NCBI GenBank assembly: GCA_030685065.1
Contig: JAUXQH010000152.1
Coordinates: 1-38,611 of the forward strand
Origin: Pseudomonadota bacterium
Lineage (GTDB): Bacteria > Myxococcota_A > UBA796 > SXON01
Direction: 5' to 3'
DNA: 38,611 bases
The notes under the pieces were generated by a model, which was given only the letters and a program-made list of their open reading frames with translations, had not been told where the DNA came from and ran no database searches. Shown here piece after piece: positions 14,723-22,942 of this stretch. The position numbers and the translations under genes are program-made. Positions within the stretch are counted from its first letter, which is position 1. Every line of letters begins with the position of its first letter.

Positions 14723-15685
14723 ATGTCGTCGCCTCTCGTTGCCGCTGGAATCCTACCGCTTGCCGACATCCCCTACGACGAGCAGCTCGCGCGTCGGGAG
14801 GAGAGCGTCCGCGACACGATGCGGCGCGGCCACATCAACGCCGACGTGAGGCCGATCGTGCCCTCCCCCCTCCCGGTGGGGTCGCGCGCCCGGGTGAAGC
14901 TCCGCGTGGGCCCCGGCGGGGCGCTCGGGTTCTCCCTCCCGGGCAGCCACACCTTCGTCGAGGTGCCCCTGGACGAGCTCGCGCGCCCCGAGGTCGTCGC
15001 GGCGGCGGCGGCGCTGCGGGGGGCGCTGAAGGCGGGGGAGGTCGAGGTGCGCAGCGACGGCACCAAGGTAGCCATCGTGCTCGACTCGCCCGCGGCGGTC
15101 CCGGGAAACGTGTGGAGCAAGGGCAAGGTGCTCTCCGGTCACCCCCGTCTCCGCGTGCTCGGGCTCAGCGTGTCGCCCGCCTCGTTCTACCAGGTCAACC
15201 TGGAGGTGAACGAGCGCATCGTGCACGACGTGGACCAGCTCCTTCAAGAGCTCGTCCCGGCGCGTCTCCTCGACCTCTACGCGGGCGTCGGCAACCTCTC
15301 CGCGCGCGCGGTGGGACGCGGAATTCCGGCCACGCTCGTGGAGAACGAGAAGTCGGCGTCGGCGGACGCTTCGTACAACCTCCCGGCCGCCGAGGTCCTC
15401 GTGCAGGACGCGGGGCGGTGGGTGCCCGGCCACCGGTTCTTCGACGTGGCGGTCCTCGACCCGCCGCGCGCCGGCGCTCCGGGCCTCCTCCAGAAGCTCC
15501 TGGTCACCCGCCCGCGCGCCATCCTCTACCTCTCCTGTGATCCGGTGAGCCTCGCGCGGGATCTCCGCAGCGTCGTCTCCAGCGGGGCGGCGGCCGGCGG
15601 CTACCGGGTCGAGCGGCTCCAGCCCTACGACATGTTCCCGGGAACGGATCACGTCGAGACCCTGGCCGTGCTGATGCGAACCTGA
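14723..15685 (+). CDS. RNA m5U methyltransferase-like protein (TrmA/RlmD family), short form
   Basis: The 320-residue product has the SAM-dependent RNA uracil-5 methyltransferase core: SPASFYQVNLEVNE (151-164), SAM motif LLDLYAGVGNLS (182-193), VLDPPRAG (244-251), catalytic Cys272 in LSCDPVSLARDL, and the general-base Glu312 in HVETLAVLMR. Family members modify uridine 54 of tRNA or 23S rRNA positions. The N-terminal TRAM domain and the four-cysteine iron-sulfur motif of RlmD are absent; the protein begins at the point corresponding to the residues after that motif (YDEQLARREESVRDTMRR). A CCGGGC/GCCCGG inverted repeat (14699-14719) sits just before the ATG and could shield it. The MFS gene follows after two bases. 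Confidence 0.88.
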   Translation: MSSPLVAAGILPLADIPYDEQLARREESVRDTMRRGHINADVRPIVPSPLPVGSRARVKLRVGPGGALGFSLPGSHTFVEVPLDELARPEVVAAAAALRGALKAGEVEVRSDGTKVAIVLDSPAAVPGNVWSKGKVLSGHPRLRVLGLSVSPASFYQVNLEVNERIVHDVDQLLQELVPARLLDLYAGVGNLSARAVGRGIPATLVENEKSASADASYNLPAAEVLVQDAGRWVPGHRFFDVAVLDPPRAGAPGLLQKLLVTRPRAILYLSCDPVSLARDLRSVVSSGAAAGGYRVERLQPYDMFPGTDHVETLAVLMRT

Positions 15686-15687
15686 TC

Positions 15688-16884
15688 ATGCGTTCCGAAC
15701 GCACGATCATCTTTCTCGTCGGTGCGGTTCAATTCGTCAACATCCTCGACTTCATGATGGTCATGCCGCTCGGGCCCGACTTCGCGCTCGCGCTCGGGAT
15801 CCCGGTCTCGGCCATCGGCGCGGTCGGCGGCGCGTACACGGCATCGGCGGCGGTCTCGGGGCTCCTCGGCGCCGCGGTGCTCGATCGATTCGACCGTCGC
15901 AAGGCCCTGGCGGTCGCGATGGCGGGCCTCGTGATCGGCACGGCGGCGGGCGGCTTCGCGACCGGCCTGTGGACGCTCCTCGCGGCTCGGGTGCTCGCCG
16001 GGTTCTTCGGCGGCCCGGCGAGCGCGCTCGCGATGTCCATCGTCACGGACGTGATCCCGGCCGAGCGGCGCGGAAAGGCGCTGGGCGCCGTCATGGGGGC
16101 CTTCTCCGCGGCCTCGGTGCTGGGCGTCCCCCTCGGGCTCGAGCTCGCCCGGCTCCTCGGATGGCGTGCCCCGTTCTTCGCCGTCTCCGGCCTCGGGCTG
16201 CTCATCGCGGCGGGCGCGATCTGGCTGCTGCCCCCGATGCGCGGTCACCTCGCGGCCGCGCGGAACCATCCCGGGGTGCTCGAGCTGCTCTCTCGACCGA
16301 TCGTGCGGTGGTCCTACCTCCTCACGACCAGCGTGATGATGTCCGGGTTCATCCTCATCCCTAACTTTTCGGCCTTCCTCCAAGGAAACCTGCACTATCC
16401 GCGCGGTGGCCTCGGGACGCTCTATCTCTTCGGCGGCCTCTTCAGCTTCGTCGGCCTCCGGGCCTTTGGCGGCTGGGTCGATCGCGAGGGGCCGGTGAAG
16501 GTCGGCACGGCCGCCACGCTCGGTCTGGTGGCGCTCACCGCGTTCTGGTTCCTGGCCTACGACCCGCGGGTGCCGATCCTCGTGCTGTTCGTCGCCTACA
16601 TGCTTGGTTCGTCGGGCCGGAACGTCGCGTACAACACGCTCGTGTCCAAGGTTCCCCTGCCCCACGAGCGCGCGCGCTTCCTGTCGATCCAATCGGCAGT
16701 CCAGCACCTCGCGGCCGCCGTGGGCGCCTTCCTCTCCGCCAAGCTCCTCGTGGCGAACCCCGACGGCTCGCTCGGCAACATCGAGGCCATCGCGCTCGTG
16801 TCGATGGGGATCTCGTTGCTGGTGCCGGGGTTCCTGGCGGCGGTCGCACGCCGGTTGGAGCCCGCACCCGCGGTCGCCGTCTGA
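15688..16884 (+). CDS. Major facilitator superfamily transporter
   Basis: The 398-residue product shows about twelve hydrophobic segments, the MFS loop motif between helices 2 and 3 (LDRFDRRKALAVAMAG) and a helix-5-type GVPLGLELARLLGW. The start MRSERTIIFLVGAVQFVNILDFMMVMPLGP is typical of the AraJ/DHA1-like efflux branch. It would be an inner-membrane exporter of small molecules; the substrate cannot be read. It starts two bases after the methyltransferase stop, so the pair is an operon by spacing, although no common function is evident. It converges on the copper monooxygenase-like gene with about 46 bases between stops. Confidence 0.9.
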   Translation: MRSERTIIFLVGAVQFVNILDFMMVMPLGPDFALALGIPVSAIGAVGGAYTASAAVSGLLGAAVLDRFDRRKALAVAMAGLVIGTAAGGFATGLWTLLAARVLAGFFGGPASALAMSIVTDVIPAERRGKALGAVMGAFSAASVLGVPLGLELARLLGWRAPFFAVSGLGLLIAAGAIWLLPPMRGHLAAARNHPGVLELLSRPIVRWSYLLTTSVMMSGFILIPNFSAFLQGNLHYPRGGLGTLYLFGGLFSFVGLRAFGGWVDREGPVKVGTAATLGLVALTAFWFLAYDPRVPILVLFVAYMLGSSGRNVAYNTLVSKVPLPHERARFLSIQSAVQHLAAAVGAFLSAKLLVANPDGSLGNIEAIALVSMGISLLVPGFLAAVARRLEPAPAVAV

Positions 16885-16930
16885 CCAGCGGGCCACGAGC
16901 ACTTTATCAACTGATTCCGTAGGCTTACGC

Positions 16931-18145
16931 CTAGTACCCGTAGGTAAACCCGTAGCACATCTCGTCGCTCGTCCCCTCCCCGAAGGAGACGTCCTGAGGC
17001 GGGTCCACCGGCTGGTTGGGGTTGGTCGCGCTGTTGTCGTAGTGGCAGGTCACGGTGACGATGTCGCCGCCCTCGATACGAACCGGCTCGTCGAGATGCA
17101 CGGCCTGCTGGTTGTGGAAGTCCCAGTCGTTCATCTCGACGACGCACGTGTTCGACCCGTCCGAATGTTGGACGTTGAAATCGAAGCCGGTGCCGAGCAG
17201 GTGCATGTGCGGGAAGACGCCGACGATGGTGACCGGGGCCCAGTCCTCGGACCAGGGGACGAACATCTCCTCCTCGGCGTTCGCCTGCCCGGCCGGGATC
17301 TGGAAGTCCTCCACGCCGAGCGGAAGCGCGAAGATCTCGGTGTCCACCTCGTCCTCGAGGTGAAGCCCGAAGCCGCTCTGATCGAGCTCGGCCGCGGCCC
17401 CCTCGAAGCTCTCGTAGTAGTGCATCTGGAGGACCAGGCGCGACGCCGCCCGGATCTTCATCCCCTGGCCCTCGTCGAAGAGGAACGGCCGCCCGCCCGG
17501 CGCCCAGCCGGCGAAGAAGTCCCAGCCGCCCTCGCCGAAGCCGTCACACGCGAACCCGATCTCGCCGCCGGTCTCCGCGGGGAGGTCGACGCTCGCCGCG
17601 ACATTCCACAACACGATGTGGTGGACGATGCGCGGGTTGTCCACGAGCGCCTCGAAGCCGGTCACGTAGGCCGCGGTGGTGTTGCCGACGTCGAGCACGA
17701 AGCAGCGGTAGTCGTTTCCCGTCTCGTCGAAGGTCGGCTGGTAGGGCGCTGTTCCACGCAGCTCCGTGTCGAAGGGCGCCGTCGTCAGCGGCGGACCCGC
17801 GGCGGGCGCCGTGGCCGGATCTCCTAGCGGAGCCCCGGCGTCTGCCCAGTCCGACAGGAGCTGCTTGTCTTCGTCCGAGAGAAAGAGCGCATCGGACCCG
17901 TCATAGTCGGCGCAGCTCGGGTCGGGCGCGGGGGGCGGCATGGTCCCCGCCTGGGTGCGCGCCTGGATGGACGTCGCGAGCGACTGAACGCTGGCGGGAT
18001 CGTCGAACGAGGTGGAGAGGCCACGATCGGTGTGACAGCGGGCACAGCTGTTGTCCAGGATCGGCCGAACGTCCCGGTAGTAGGTGGGACCGGTGTCCGC
18101 GGGATCGCCCGGTGTCGTGCACGCGGACAGCAAGAGGACGAGCAT
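16931..18145 (-). CDS. Lipoprotein with heme c motif and copper type II monooxygenase-like domain
   Basis: The 404-residue product starts MLVLLLSACTTPGD, a very short lipoprotein signal. A c-type heme site CARCH (34-38) follows in an RDVRPILDNSCARCH context typical of cytochrome-like modules. The rest is a peptidylglycine-monooxygenase-type beta sandwich: His175-His176 in VHHIVLW for one copper, then His242 in LQMHYYE, His313 and His315 in FPHMHLLG, and Met396 in DEMCYGFTYGY for the second. The usual ligands are therefore present. Such proteins are common in myxobacterial genomes, but substrates are unknown. The ATG follows a GGAG about nine bases upstream. It is divergent from the Nfu-like gene. 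Confidence 0.85.
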   Translation of the reverse strand: MLVLLLSACTTPGDPADTGPTYYRDVRPILDNSCARCHTDRGLSTSFDDPASVQSLATSIQARTQAGTMPPPAPDPSCADYDGSDALFLSDEDKQLLSDWADAGAPLGDPATAPAAGPPLTTAPFDTELRGTAPYQPTFDETGNDYRCFVLDVGNTTAAYVTGFEALVDNPRIVHHIVLWNVAASVDLPAETGGEIGFACDGFGEGGWDFFAGWAPGGRPFLFDEGQGMKIRAASRLVLQMHYYESFEGAAAELDQSGFGLHLEDEVDTEIFALPLGVEDFQIPAGQANAEEEMFVPWSEDWAPVTIVGVFPHMHLLGTGFDFNVQHSDGSNTCVVEMNDWDFHNQQAVHLDEPVRIEGGDIVTVTCHYDNSATNPNQPVDPPQDVSFGEGTSDEMCYGFTYGY

Positions 18146-18250
18146 GGGGTCGGTCTCCAAGCGCACAAGAGAGCCTGTCCGGCGTGATCGCGCCACCGAA
18201 TTCCGTGCAAGCCCATCCTGGTCGGTTAGTTCGCGCGCCCGGAGCCGAAC

Positions 18251-18916
18251 ATGATCCGCTCGACCTTGAAGAAGCTGCTCGGCCAATTGCTCGGCCGCAA
18301 GACACCCCCTCCCTCAGTCCGCCCCACCCCCGCGCGTCAGCCGCCGGCGCCGCGCCCTCCCGCCCCCGAGGCCGAGGCCGAGGAAGAAGGCGGCGGGGGC
18401 CACGACCACGGGCACTCCCACGGCCACGATCACGGTGGCGAGCGGGCGGAAGCGCCCAAGCCCGCCCCCAAGCCGGCGCCCGCGCCGAAGCCCGCCGCCG
18501 AGGATCACGGGCACGACCACGGGCACTCGCACGATCACGGTCGCGCGGAGCCTGTCGTCCCTCCCGCGGCGTCCACCGTGGCCGCCCTCGCGGTAGCCGA
18601 GCCGGCGCCCGCCGAACCCGCCGAACCCGCCGAGAAGAAGGTCGCAAAGAAGGCCGTCGACGTGGTCGCGGAGGACACGCCGAACCCCAACGCGCGGAAG
18701 TTCACCACCACGACCACGGTCGTGGAGAAGGGCTCGATCTCCTTCAACTCGGTGGAAGACGCCGAGAAGCACCCGCTGGGCAAGGCCCTGTGGGCCTGCG
18801 GCGGGGTCAAGGGCGTGTTCGCGGTCAAGGACTTCGTCACGGTCACGAAGGAGGACGGCGCCGACTGGGCCAAGCTCTCGCCCAAGATCGTCAAGGCGAT
18901 CAAGAAAGTCCTGTAA
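18251..18916 (+). CDS. Histidine-rich protein with C-terminal Nfu/NifU N-terminal-type domain
   Basis: The 221-residue product has a basic N-terminus (MIRSTLKKLLGQLLGRK) and a Pro/Ala/Glu-rich linker. The linker carries two His clusters, HDHGHSHGHDHG (51-62) and HGHDHGHSHDHG (86-97), with six histidines each. An Nfu_N domain follows from about residue 142: TPNPNARKFT, then EKHPLGKALWACGGVKGVFAVKDFVTVTK. Nfu_N normally sits in iron-sulfur scaffold proteins; the C-terminal CxxC NifU domain that holds the cluster is missing here. The His clusters suggest metal binding or storage. The ATG follows CGGAG at seven bases. A partner with the CxxC domain is not seen in the window. Confidence 0.85.
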   Translation: MIRSTLKKLLGQLLGRKTPPPSVRPTPARQPPAPRPPAPEAEAEEEGGGGHDHGHSHGHDHGGERAEAPKPAPKPAPAPKPAAEDHGHDHGHSHDHGRAEPVVPPAASTVAALAVAEPAPAEPAEPAEKKVAKKAVDVVAEDTPNPNARKFTTTTTVVEKGSISFNSVEDAEKHPLGKALWACGGVKGVFAVKDFVTVTKEDGADWAKLSPKIVKAIKKVL

Positions 18917-18930
18917 CGGCGAGCCGTTGC

Positions 18931-18984
18931 CCGTAGCCAGAGCGCGCTCGGAGCGCCCTGGCGGCGCGTCAGGCCTGGCTACGG
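18931..18984. terminator. Ten-bp inverted repeat between two convergent genes, possible bidirectional terminator
   Basis: CCGTAGCCAG (18931-18940) and CTGGCTACGG (18975-18984) are perfectly complementary, with a GC-rich 34-base loop that can form its own GCGCTC/GAGCGC pairing. It lies between the stops of the Nfu-like gene and the amidase gene, and its right arm covers the amidase stop codon. There is no T-tract, so intrinsic termination is uncertain. Confidence 0.4.
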
Positions 18985-20442
18985 CGACGCCGCGAGGCTG
19001 ACCTCGAAGGTGAGGACGCCCACGTCCCCCGCGAGGTCCTCCGTGCCGGTGAAGCTCGCCTGCACGCTGCCATCGGCGTTGACCACTCCGGTGAACGAGG
19101 CGTCGTGCCCATCCACGACCATCCGCCCCTCCAGGGTGGTGCCGGTCACGGTGCCGGTCCAGACGACCGGCAGGTCCTTCACCTTGTCGGGGTGCGCCGC
19201 AAGCGTGCACTTCCCGCTCAGGTAGACCTGCCCGCCGTTCGCCGCACCCGTGACCGCGCCGGTGCACGTGTCCGTGTCCCCGTAGCGGGACGACGTGATG
19301 CGCGCGTCGAAGGTTCCCGTGCGCGCCCCGTCGGACACACCCGAGCCGCCCATGCTCTCCGAGCCGGCGCCCGACTCGGTCACCAGGCTCATGTAGTAGT
19401 CCCAGTTCCAGCCCGATCCCGGGTCCGTGTGGCAGCCCGAGCCGCCCCCGCCGGCCGACGAGCAGCCGGGCACCTCGTTGTGTCCCACGATGTGTGCGCG
19501 GTCCTTCGGGATGCCGTGACGGTCGCACACGTCGCGGGTGAGCGCGGCGGAGGACCGGTACATCGCGTCGGTGTACCAGGTGCTCGGCTGCGACACGTAG
19601 CCCTCGTGCTCGATGCCGACGCTATGCAGGTTGTAGTCCCAATAACCAGCGTGCCAGGCCACGTCTTCTTCTTGCACCATCTGGGTGATCTGCCCGTCGC
19701 TCGACCGGACGTTGTAGTGCGCGCTGACCTGGGCCGAGCAGTTCTGGAACCATGAGATCGAGCCGGCGTACGTGCCCTCCATCGTGTGGATGATCACGTA
19801 CTTGATGTCCCCGCCGCCGCGGCTGTAGTCCGAATAGTTCGAGCTGCACGCCGGGATGTACTGGTACACGAGCGCCGAGCCGCTCACCGCCATCCGGTTC
19901 TCGCGCCAGGGGAGGGCGCTGGGCCGGAGCTCCACCAGCTCGCCCGTGGGCGCGGTCGCGGCGAGCCCCGATTGGATCCAGTCGTACACCTGGGCCGCGA
20001 ACCCGTCGGCCACCAGAGGGTCCGTCGATCCGGACCAGGCCGCGACGAGGGGGTACCACTCCTCCAGCGTGTCGACCGGCTCACCCGTCAACTTCTCGAG
20101 CTCGAGCGCCTCGGCGTGGAGCAGCGCCGCCGCCCCCAGGATGTTCGAACGGGCCGAGTCCGCGAGGGCGTCCAGGGGCTCTCCGCCCTGGGCCGAGGCC
20201 ACGGCCATGGAGGGGAACGCCTCGGTGACCCTGAGGTTCATGACGCCCACCCCGCCCTCGCGGTTCTCCTCGCCGAAGCGCTGGTCGAAGCGGCTGACCG
20301 CATACGACGTGGCGATGAGCACCTCGACCGGGACCTGGTGTTCCTGGGCGGCATCCGCGAAGGCGGTCGTGAGCTCCGTCGGCGCGGAAGTGCTCGGGCC
20401 ACATGCGACGAGAAGAAAGAGAGGCGTGAGGATGGCATTCAT
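18979..20442 (-). CDS. N-acetylmuramoyl-L-alanine amidase lipoprotein
   Basis: The 487-residue product begins MNAILTPLFLLVACGPST (lipobox LVAC, Cys14). Residues 20-160 look like a lytic-transglycosylase-type fold without a clear catalytic Glu (VPVEVLIATSYAVSRFD, GGVGVMNL). The amidase_2 domain covers about 190-355: zinc ligand His219 in VIIHTMEG, Glu280 in GIEHEGY, His321 in IVGHNEVPG and Asp340 in CHTDPGSGWNWDYY. The family cuts the amide between MurNAc and the stem peptide. A Ser/Gly-rich segment inserted between the last two ligands is unusual. The C-terminal 110 residues are a beta-rich domain (GTFDARITSSRYGD, GRMVVDGHDASFTG). The start was chosen at the signal peptide with GGAG upstream. 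Confidence 0.88.
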   Translation of the reverse strand: MNAILTPLFLLVACGPSTSAPTELTTAFADAAQEHQVPVEVLIATSYAVSRFDQRFGEENREGGVGVMNLRVTEAFPSMAVASAQGGEPLDALADSARSNILGAAALLHAEALELEKLTGEPVDTLEEWYPLVAAWSGSTDPLVADGFAAQVYDWIQSGLAATAPTGELVELRPSALPWRENRMAVSGSALVYQYIPACSSNYSDYSRGGGDIKYVIIHTMEGTYAGSISWFQNCSAQVSAHYNVRSSDGQITQMVQEEDVAWHAGYWDYNLHSVGIEHEGYVSQPSTWYTDAMYRSSAALTRDVCDRHGIPKDRAHIVGHNEVPGCSSAGGGGSGCHTDPGSGWNWDYYMSLVTESGAGSESMGGSGVSDGARTGTFDARITSSRYGDTDTCTGAVTGAANGGQVYLSGKCTLAAHPDKVKDLPVVWTGTVTGTTLEGRMVVDGHDASFTGVVNADGSVQASFTGTEDLAGDVGVLTFEVSLAASP

Positions 20443-20637
20443 GGTGGCACTCCGGCGCGCCGCCATGGATTGCACATACCGTGCCACCCTGTGGGCCGGC
20501 GTTGTTCCTTTGTTTCGAGCCTGCTGCGGCGCGCGTGCCGCTGGGACACGCGCGCCCCCATGTCCCCGCCCGCCCCCAAGCCGCGCGCGGCGGGTTGCGG
20601 CGGGTGCGGCGTAGCACTAAGGTTCCGCCCCAACGGC

Positions 20638-22134
20638 ATGCTTCTTCCCCTCCTCCTAACGCTGGCCTCTTCCTCCGCTCCCGCGGCGGATTCGTCCGTC
20701 GTACCTGTGGTCCTCGCGCCCGACGCCTTCCCGGCCACCTGGACCATCGCGCTCCAGACGTCGGGAGACATGCGAGCGGTCGCCAGCGCCGCGCGCGAGC
20801 CCATCGCGCGCCTCGTGGAGTCGCTCCCCGAGGGCGACCTCATCGAGATCCTCGTGGTCCACACCCGCTCGAGCCCAGCGCTTCCGCTGCGCACGATCGA
20901 CAACGCGGGCAGGGCCGCGCTCGCGGCGGAGGTCCGTGCCCTCGAGCTCCCCTCGGCGAAGAGCACCGACCTGGGCGCCGCGCTCACCGCCGTGGCGGCC
21001 AGCATCACCGCGGCCGGCGCGGACTCGTCGCGGCTCGTCCTCCTCGTCGGCAGCTTCTGCCACGCCCCGCCCCTGGAGTCGATCTACGCCGACGGCGGCT
21101 TCGGCTGCCGCACCGTGCGTGGCTTCGACAAGCTCGACCTGAGCTTCGACCAGGGCGGGGATCGCGGCACTGTCGAGGCCACCTTGTTCCCGGTGGGATC
21201 CATCGGCGAGCCGGTCCACCAGCCGGGGGTGGAGGAGGTCAGCGCCTTCTTCGCGCCCGCCGCCTCCGTCGAGGTGGCCACCGAGCCCTTCGCGGCCTGG
21301 GTGGACGCCGTCCGCGAGCGCCTCCCCAACGCCCGGCTACGCCCCCTTGCGCGCGCGGACGCGGCTCGGCTGCGCCTGGCAGTCACCGTCGAGCAGCAGC
21401 CGACCACCGATGCGCCCACGGGCACCCTGCTGCTCGACTCGGGGCTTCGCCTCCTCGGCTTCGAGGCGAGCCGGATCACCCTGATCGGGGCCCGCACCGA
21501 CGCACAGGTCGTGCACCTCGCGCCCACCGGCTCGCTCCCGTTCTCGGTCGACATCCCCCCGCCTCCGTTCTCGTTCGTCCCGCGAAACGACACGGTCGAC
21601 ATCCCGGTGACCCTCAGGCTCGACGGCGCCCTGCAGCCGCCCGCCACGTCGCCGCCGCACACGCTCGAGGCCCTGGGCATCGCTCCAGGGCGCCCCACGC
21701 TCGAGGCCCAGGTCGTCGTGCGCGCGCAGCGGCACTACGGGCTCTCGCCGGCGCGCAGCCTGGGAATGGGGGCCAGCGTGTTGCTGTTCGCGTCTGCCGG
21801 CCTGCTGGGGCTGCGTCGCCGGCTCCGGCCGTTGCGGCTGGGCGGGAGCTTCAGCTACCGGCGCGCCGGCGGCCCGCGGCAGGCCCTCGCCATCGATCAG
21901 CTCGCTGAGGCACACCTTGTCGTCCTCCCCGACGGCTCGCTCGGCCACGGCCGTCGCGAGGACGCCCTGTTGGTGCTGCGCGCGGAACGCCCCCTCTGGA
22001 ATACGCACATCACGGCGGAGATCCGTTCAGAGAACGCGGAGATCAACGCGAGACCGGTGATGCGTGGGCGCCACACGGTCGTTCCCGGAGCGACTTCGTT
22101 CCAGTTTCAGGACTATCGGCTTAGCTGGGAATGA
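20638..22134 (+). CDS. Secreted or membrane vWA-like protein of unknown function
   Basis: The 498-residue product has a signal peptide (MLLPLLLTLASSSAPAADSS) and a region that looks like a von Willebrand A fold: TWTIALQTSGDM at the first strand, KSTDLGAALTAVAASI for the MIDAS loop 2 position, and SRLVLLVGSFCH. The first motif lacks the D-x-S-x-S pattern, so the metal site is degenerate. A single hydrophobic segment (LGMGASVLLFASAGLLGL) followed by RRRLRPLRL is a probable stop-transfer helix near residue 375-395. About 100 cytoplasmic residues remain, rich in strands. It could be a periplasmic binding protein with a cytoplasmic tail. I do not recognise a named family. Confidence 0.7.
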   Translation: MLLPLLLTLASSSAPAADSSVVPVVLAPDAFPATWTIALQTSGDMRAVASAAREPIARLVESLPEGDLIEILVVHTRSSPALPLRTIDNAGRAALAAEVRALELPSAKSTDLGAALTAVAASITAAGADSSRLVLLVGSFCHAPPLESIYADGGFGCRTVRGFDKLDLSFDQGGDRGTVEATLFPVGSIGEPVHQPGVEEVSAFFAPAASVEVATEPFAAWVDAVRERLPNARLRPLARADAARLRLAVTVEQQPTTDAPTGTLLLDSGLRLLGFEASRITLIGARTDAQVVHLAPTGSLPFSVDIPPPPFSFVPRNDTVDIPVTLRLDGALQPPATSPPHTLEALGIAPGRPTLEAQVVVRAQRHYGLSPARSLGMGASVLLFASAGLLGLRRRLRPLRLGGSFSYRRAGGPRQALAIDQLAEAHLVVLPDGSLGHGRREDALLVLRAERPLWNTHITAEIRSENAEINARPVMRGRHTVVPGATSFQFQDYRLSWE

Positions 22135-22161
22135 ATTTCGATCGAGATCGCAGCGGATCCG

Positions 22162-22190
22162 TTGCCGTTCGTTCTACTGCGCGCTACTGT
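22162..22190 (+). promoter_or_regulatory. Weak candidate sigma-70 promoter before the small basic protein gene
   Basis: TTGCCG and TACTGT are 17 bases apart in the 189-base gap between the vWA-like gene and the small basic protein gene. Matches are four of six and three of six. Nothing else is evident in this gap. Confidence 0.25.
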
Positions 22191-22323
22191 TTGCCGTGAG
22201 TGGTGCTTGACTCGCAGAACCCCTCCGCGAATCGGGTGACTCATCATCTGGCAGGAAGCCAACCGCTCCGTCGCCCTCGGCAGAGGTCGATGAAACGTGA
22301 CGCCAAAGAATGGAGAACGTCCG

Positions 22324-22749
22324 ATGACAGGCGAAGAGATCTACAACCTCCTGAACAAGATGTCGGGGCGCGGAGACTCGCCCCGCAAGCGCGAACGCCA
22401 GCTCCGCAAGGTGGCCGAGAAGATCGGTCTGTCGAGCGATGCGCTCCGCGCGAAAGCACGCCGCTACGCCAAGAAGATGGGGTTGCACTACCCCCTCATG
22501 CGGAAGCCCGCGAGCCAGAACCGCGAGAAGGAGCGGGAAGACCGTCGCGTCGAGCGGCGCGGCTGGCGCGACGAGCGCATCAAGCAGGGCGAAGAGGCGC
22601 TCGCGCGTGGTGCTGACTGGGCCGAGATCGCTCGGCTCTTCAACATCAAGACGCCCGAAGGCGCGGCTCAGTGGTGGCGTCGCAACCACGACGGTGTCGC
22701 CACCCCGAAGCGCAACGCCCGCCGGCGTCGTCGTCGTAAGGCCTCCTGA
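22324..22749 (+). CDS. Small highly basic, helical protein, possibly nucleic-acid binding
   Basis: The 141-residue product is very rich in Arg and Lys and has no signal peptide. It holds two helix-turn-helix-like stretches: IYNLLNKM followed by VAEKIGLSSDALRAKARRYAKK, and EEALARGADWAEIARLFNIK followed by TPEGAAQWWRRNH, the latter resembling a Myb/homeodomain-type helix set. The tail is KRNARRRRRRKAS. This suggests DNA or RNA binding, but no named family is recognised. The ATG at 22324 follows GGAG at nine bases; an upstream GTG at 22297 would add nine residues. It is a single-gene unit ended by a strong hairpin at 22793-22851. Confidence 0.75.
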   Translation: MTGEEIYNLLNKMSGRGDSPRKRERQLRKVAEKIGLSSDALRAKARRYAKKMGLHYPLMRKPASQNREKEREDRRVERRGWRDERIKQGEEALARGADWAEIARLFNIKTPEGAAQWWRRNHDGVATPKRNARRRRRRKAS

Positions 22750-22792
22750 TCTGGTAGCAGCACCGAGGCTGACCCGTCACCTCGGCCTGTAG

Positions 22793-22851
22793 CCCACCAT
22801 CGTTGCGCTCCTCGGCTGCTTCCCCGCGGCCGAGGGGCGCAAGGTGGTTTT
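22793..22851 (+). terminator. Strong hairpin with T-tract, intrinsic terminator
   Basis: TTGCGCTCCTCGGC (22803-22816) pairs with GCCGAGGGGCGCAA (22829-22842), 14 pairs with one G-U, around a 12-base loop. Outer CCACC and GGTGG can extend it past a small bulge, and TTTT follows at 22848-22851. It lies 44 bases after the stop of the small basic protein gene. A weaker CCGAGG/CCTCGG pair precedes it at about 22763. Confidence 0.65.
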
Positions 22852-22942
22852 GGCCTGCTCCACGGCTGAGCCAACGCCGGCAGAAGCCCCAGGGCCGCCC
22901 TCGTTCGAGGCGCAGCGTCGAGCGGCCGGATATCCTGCGCCG

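Noticed and set aside
16920..16933. TAGGC-TTAC-GCCTA hairpin at the end of the copper monooxygenase-like gene
   Set aside because: Five pairs without a T-tract is too weak to call a terminator.
22793..22851. Strong hairpin as a riboswitch or small RNA
   Set aside because: It follows a stop codon and ends in a T-tract, which a terminator explains; no conserved riboswitch core is seen.
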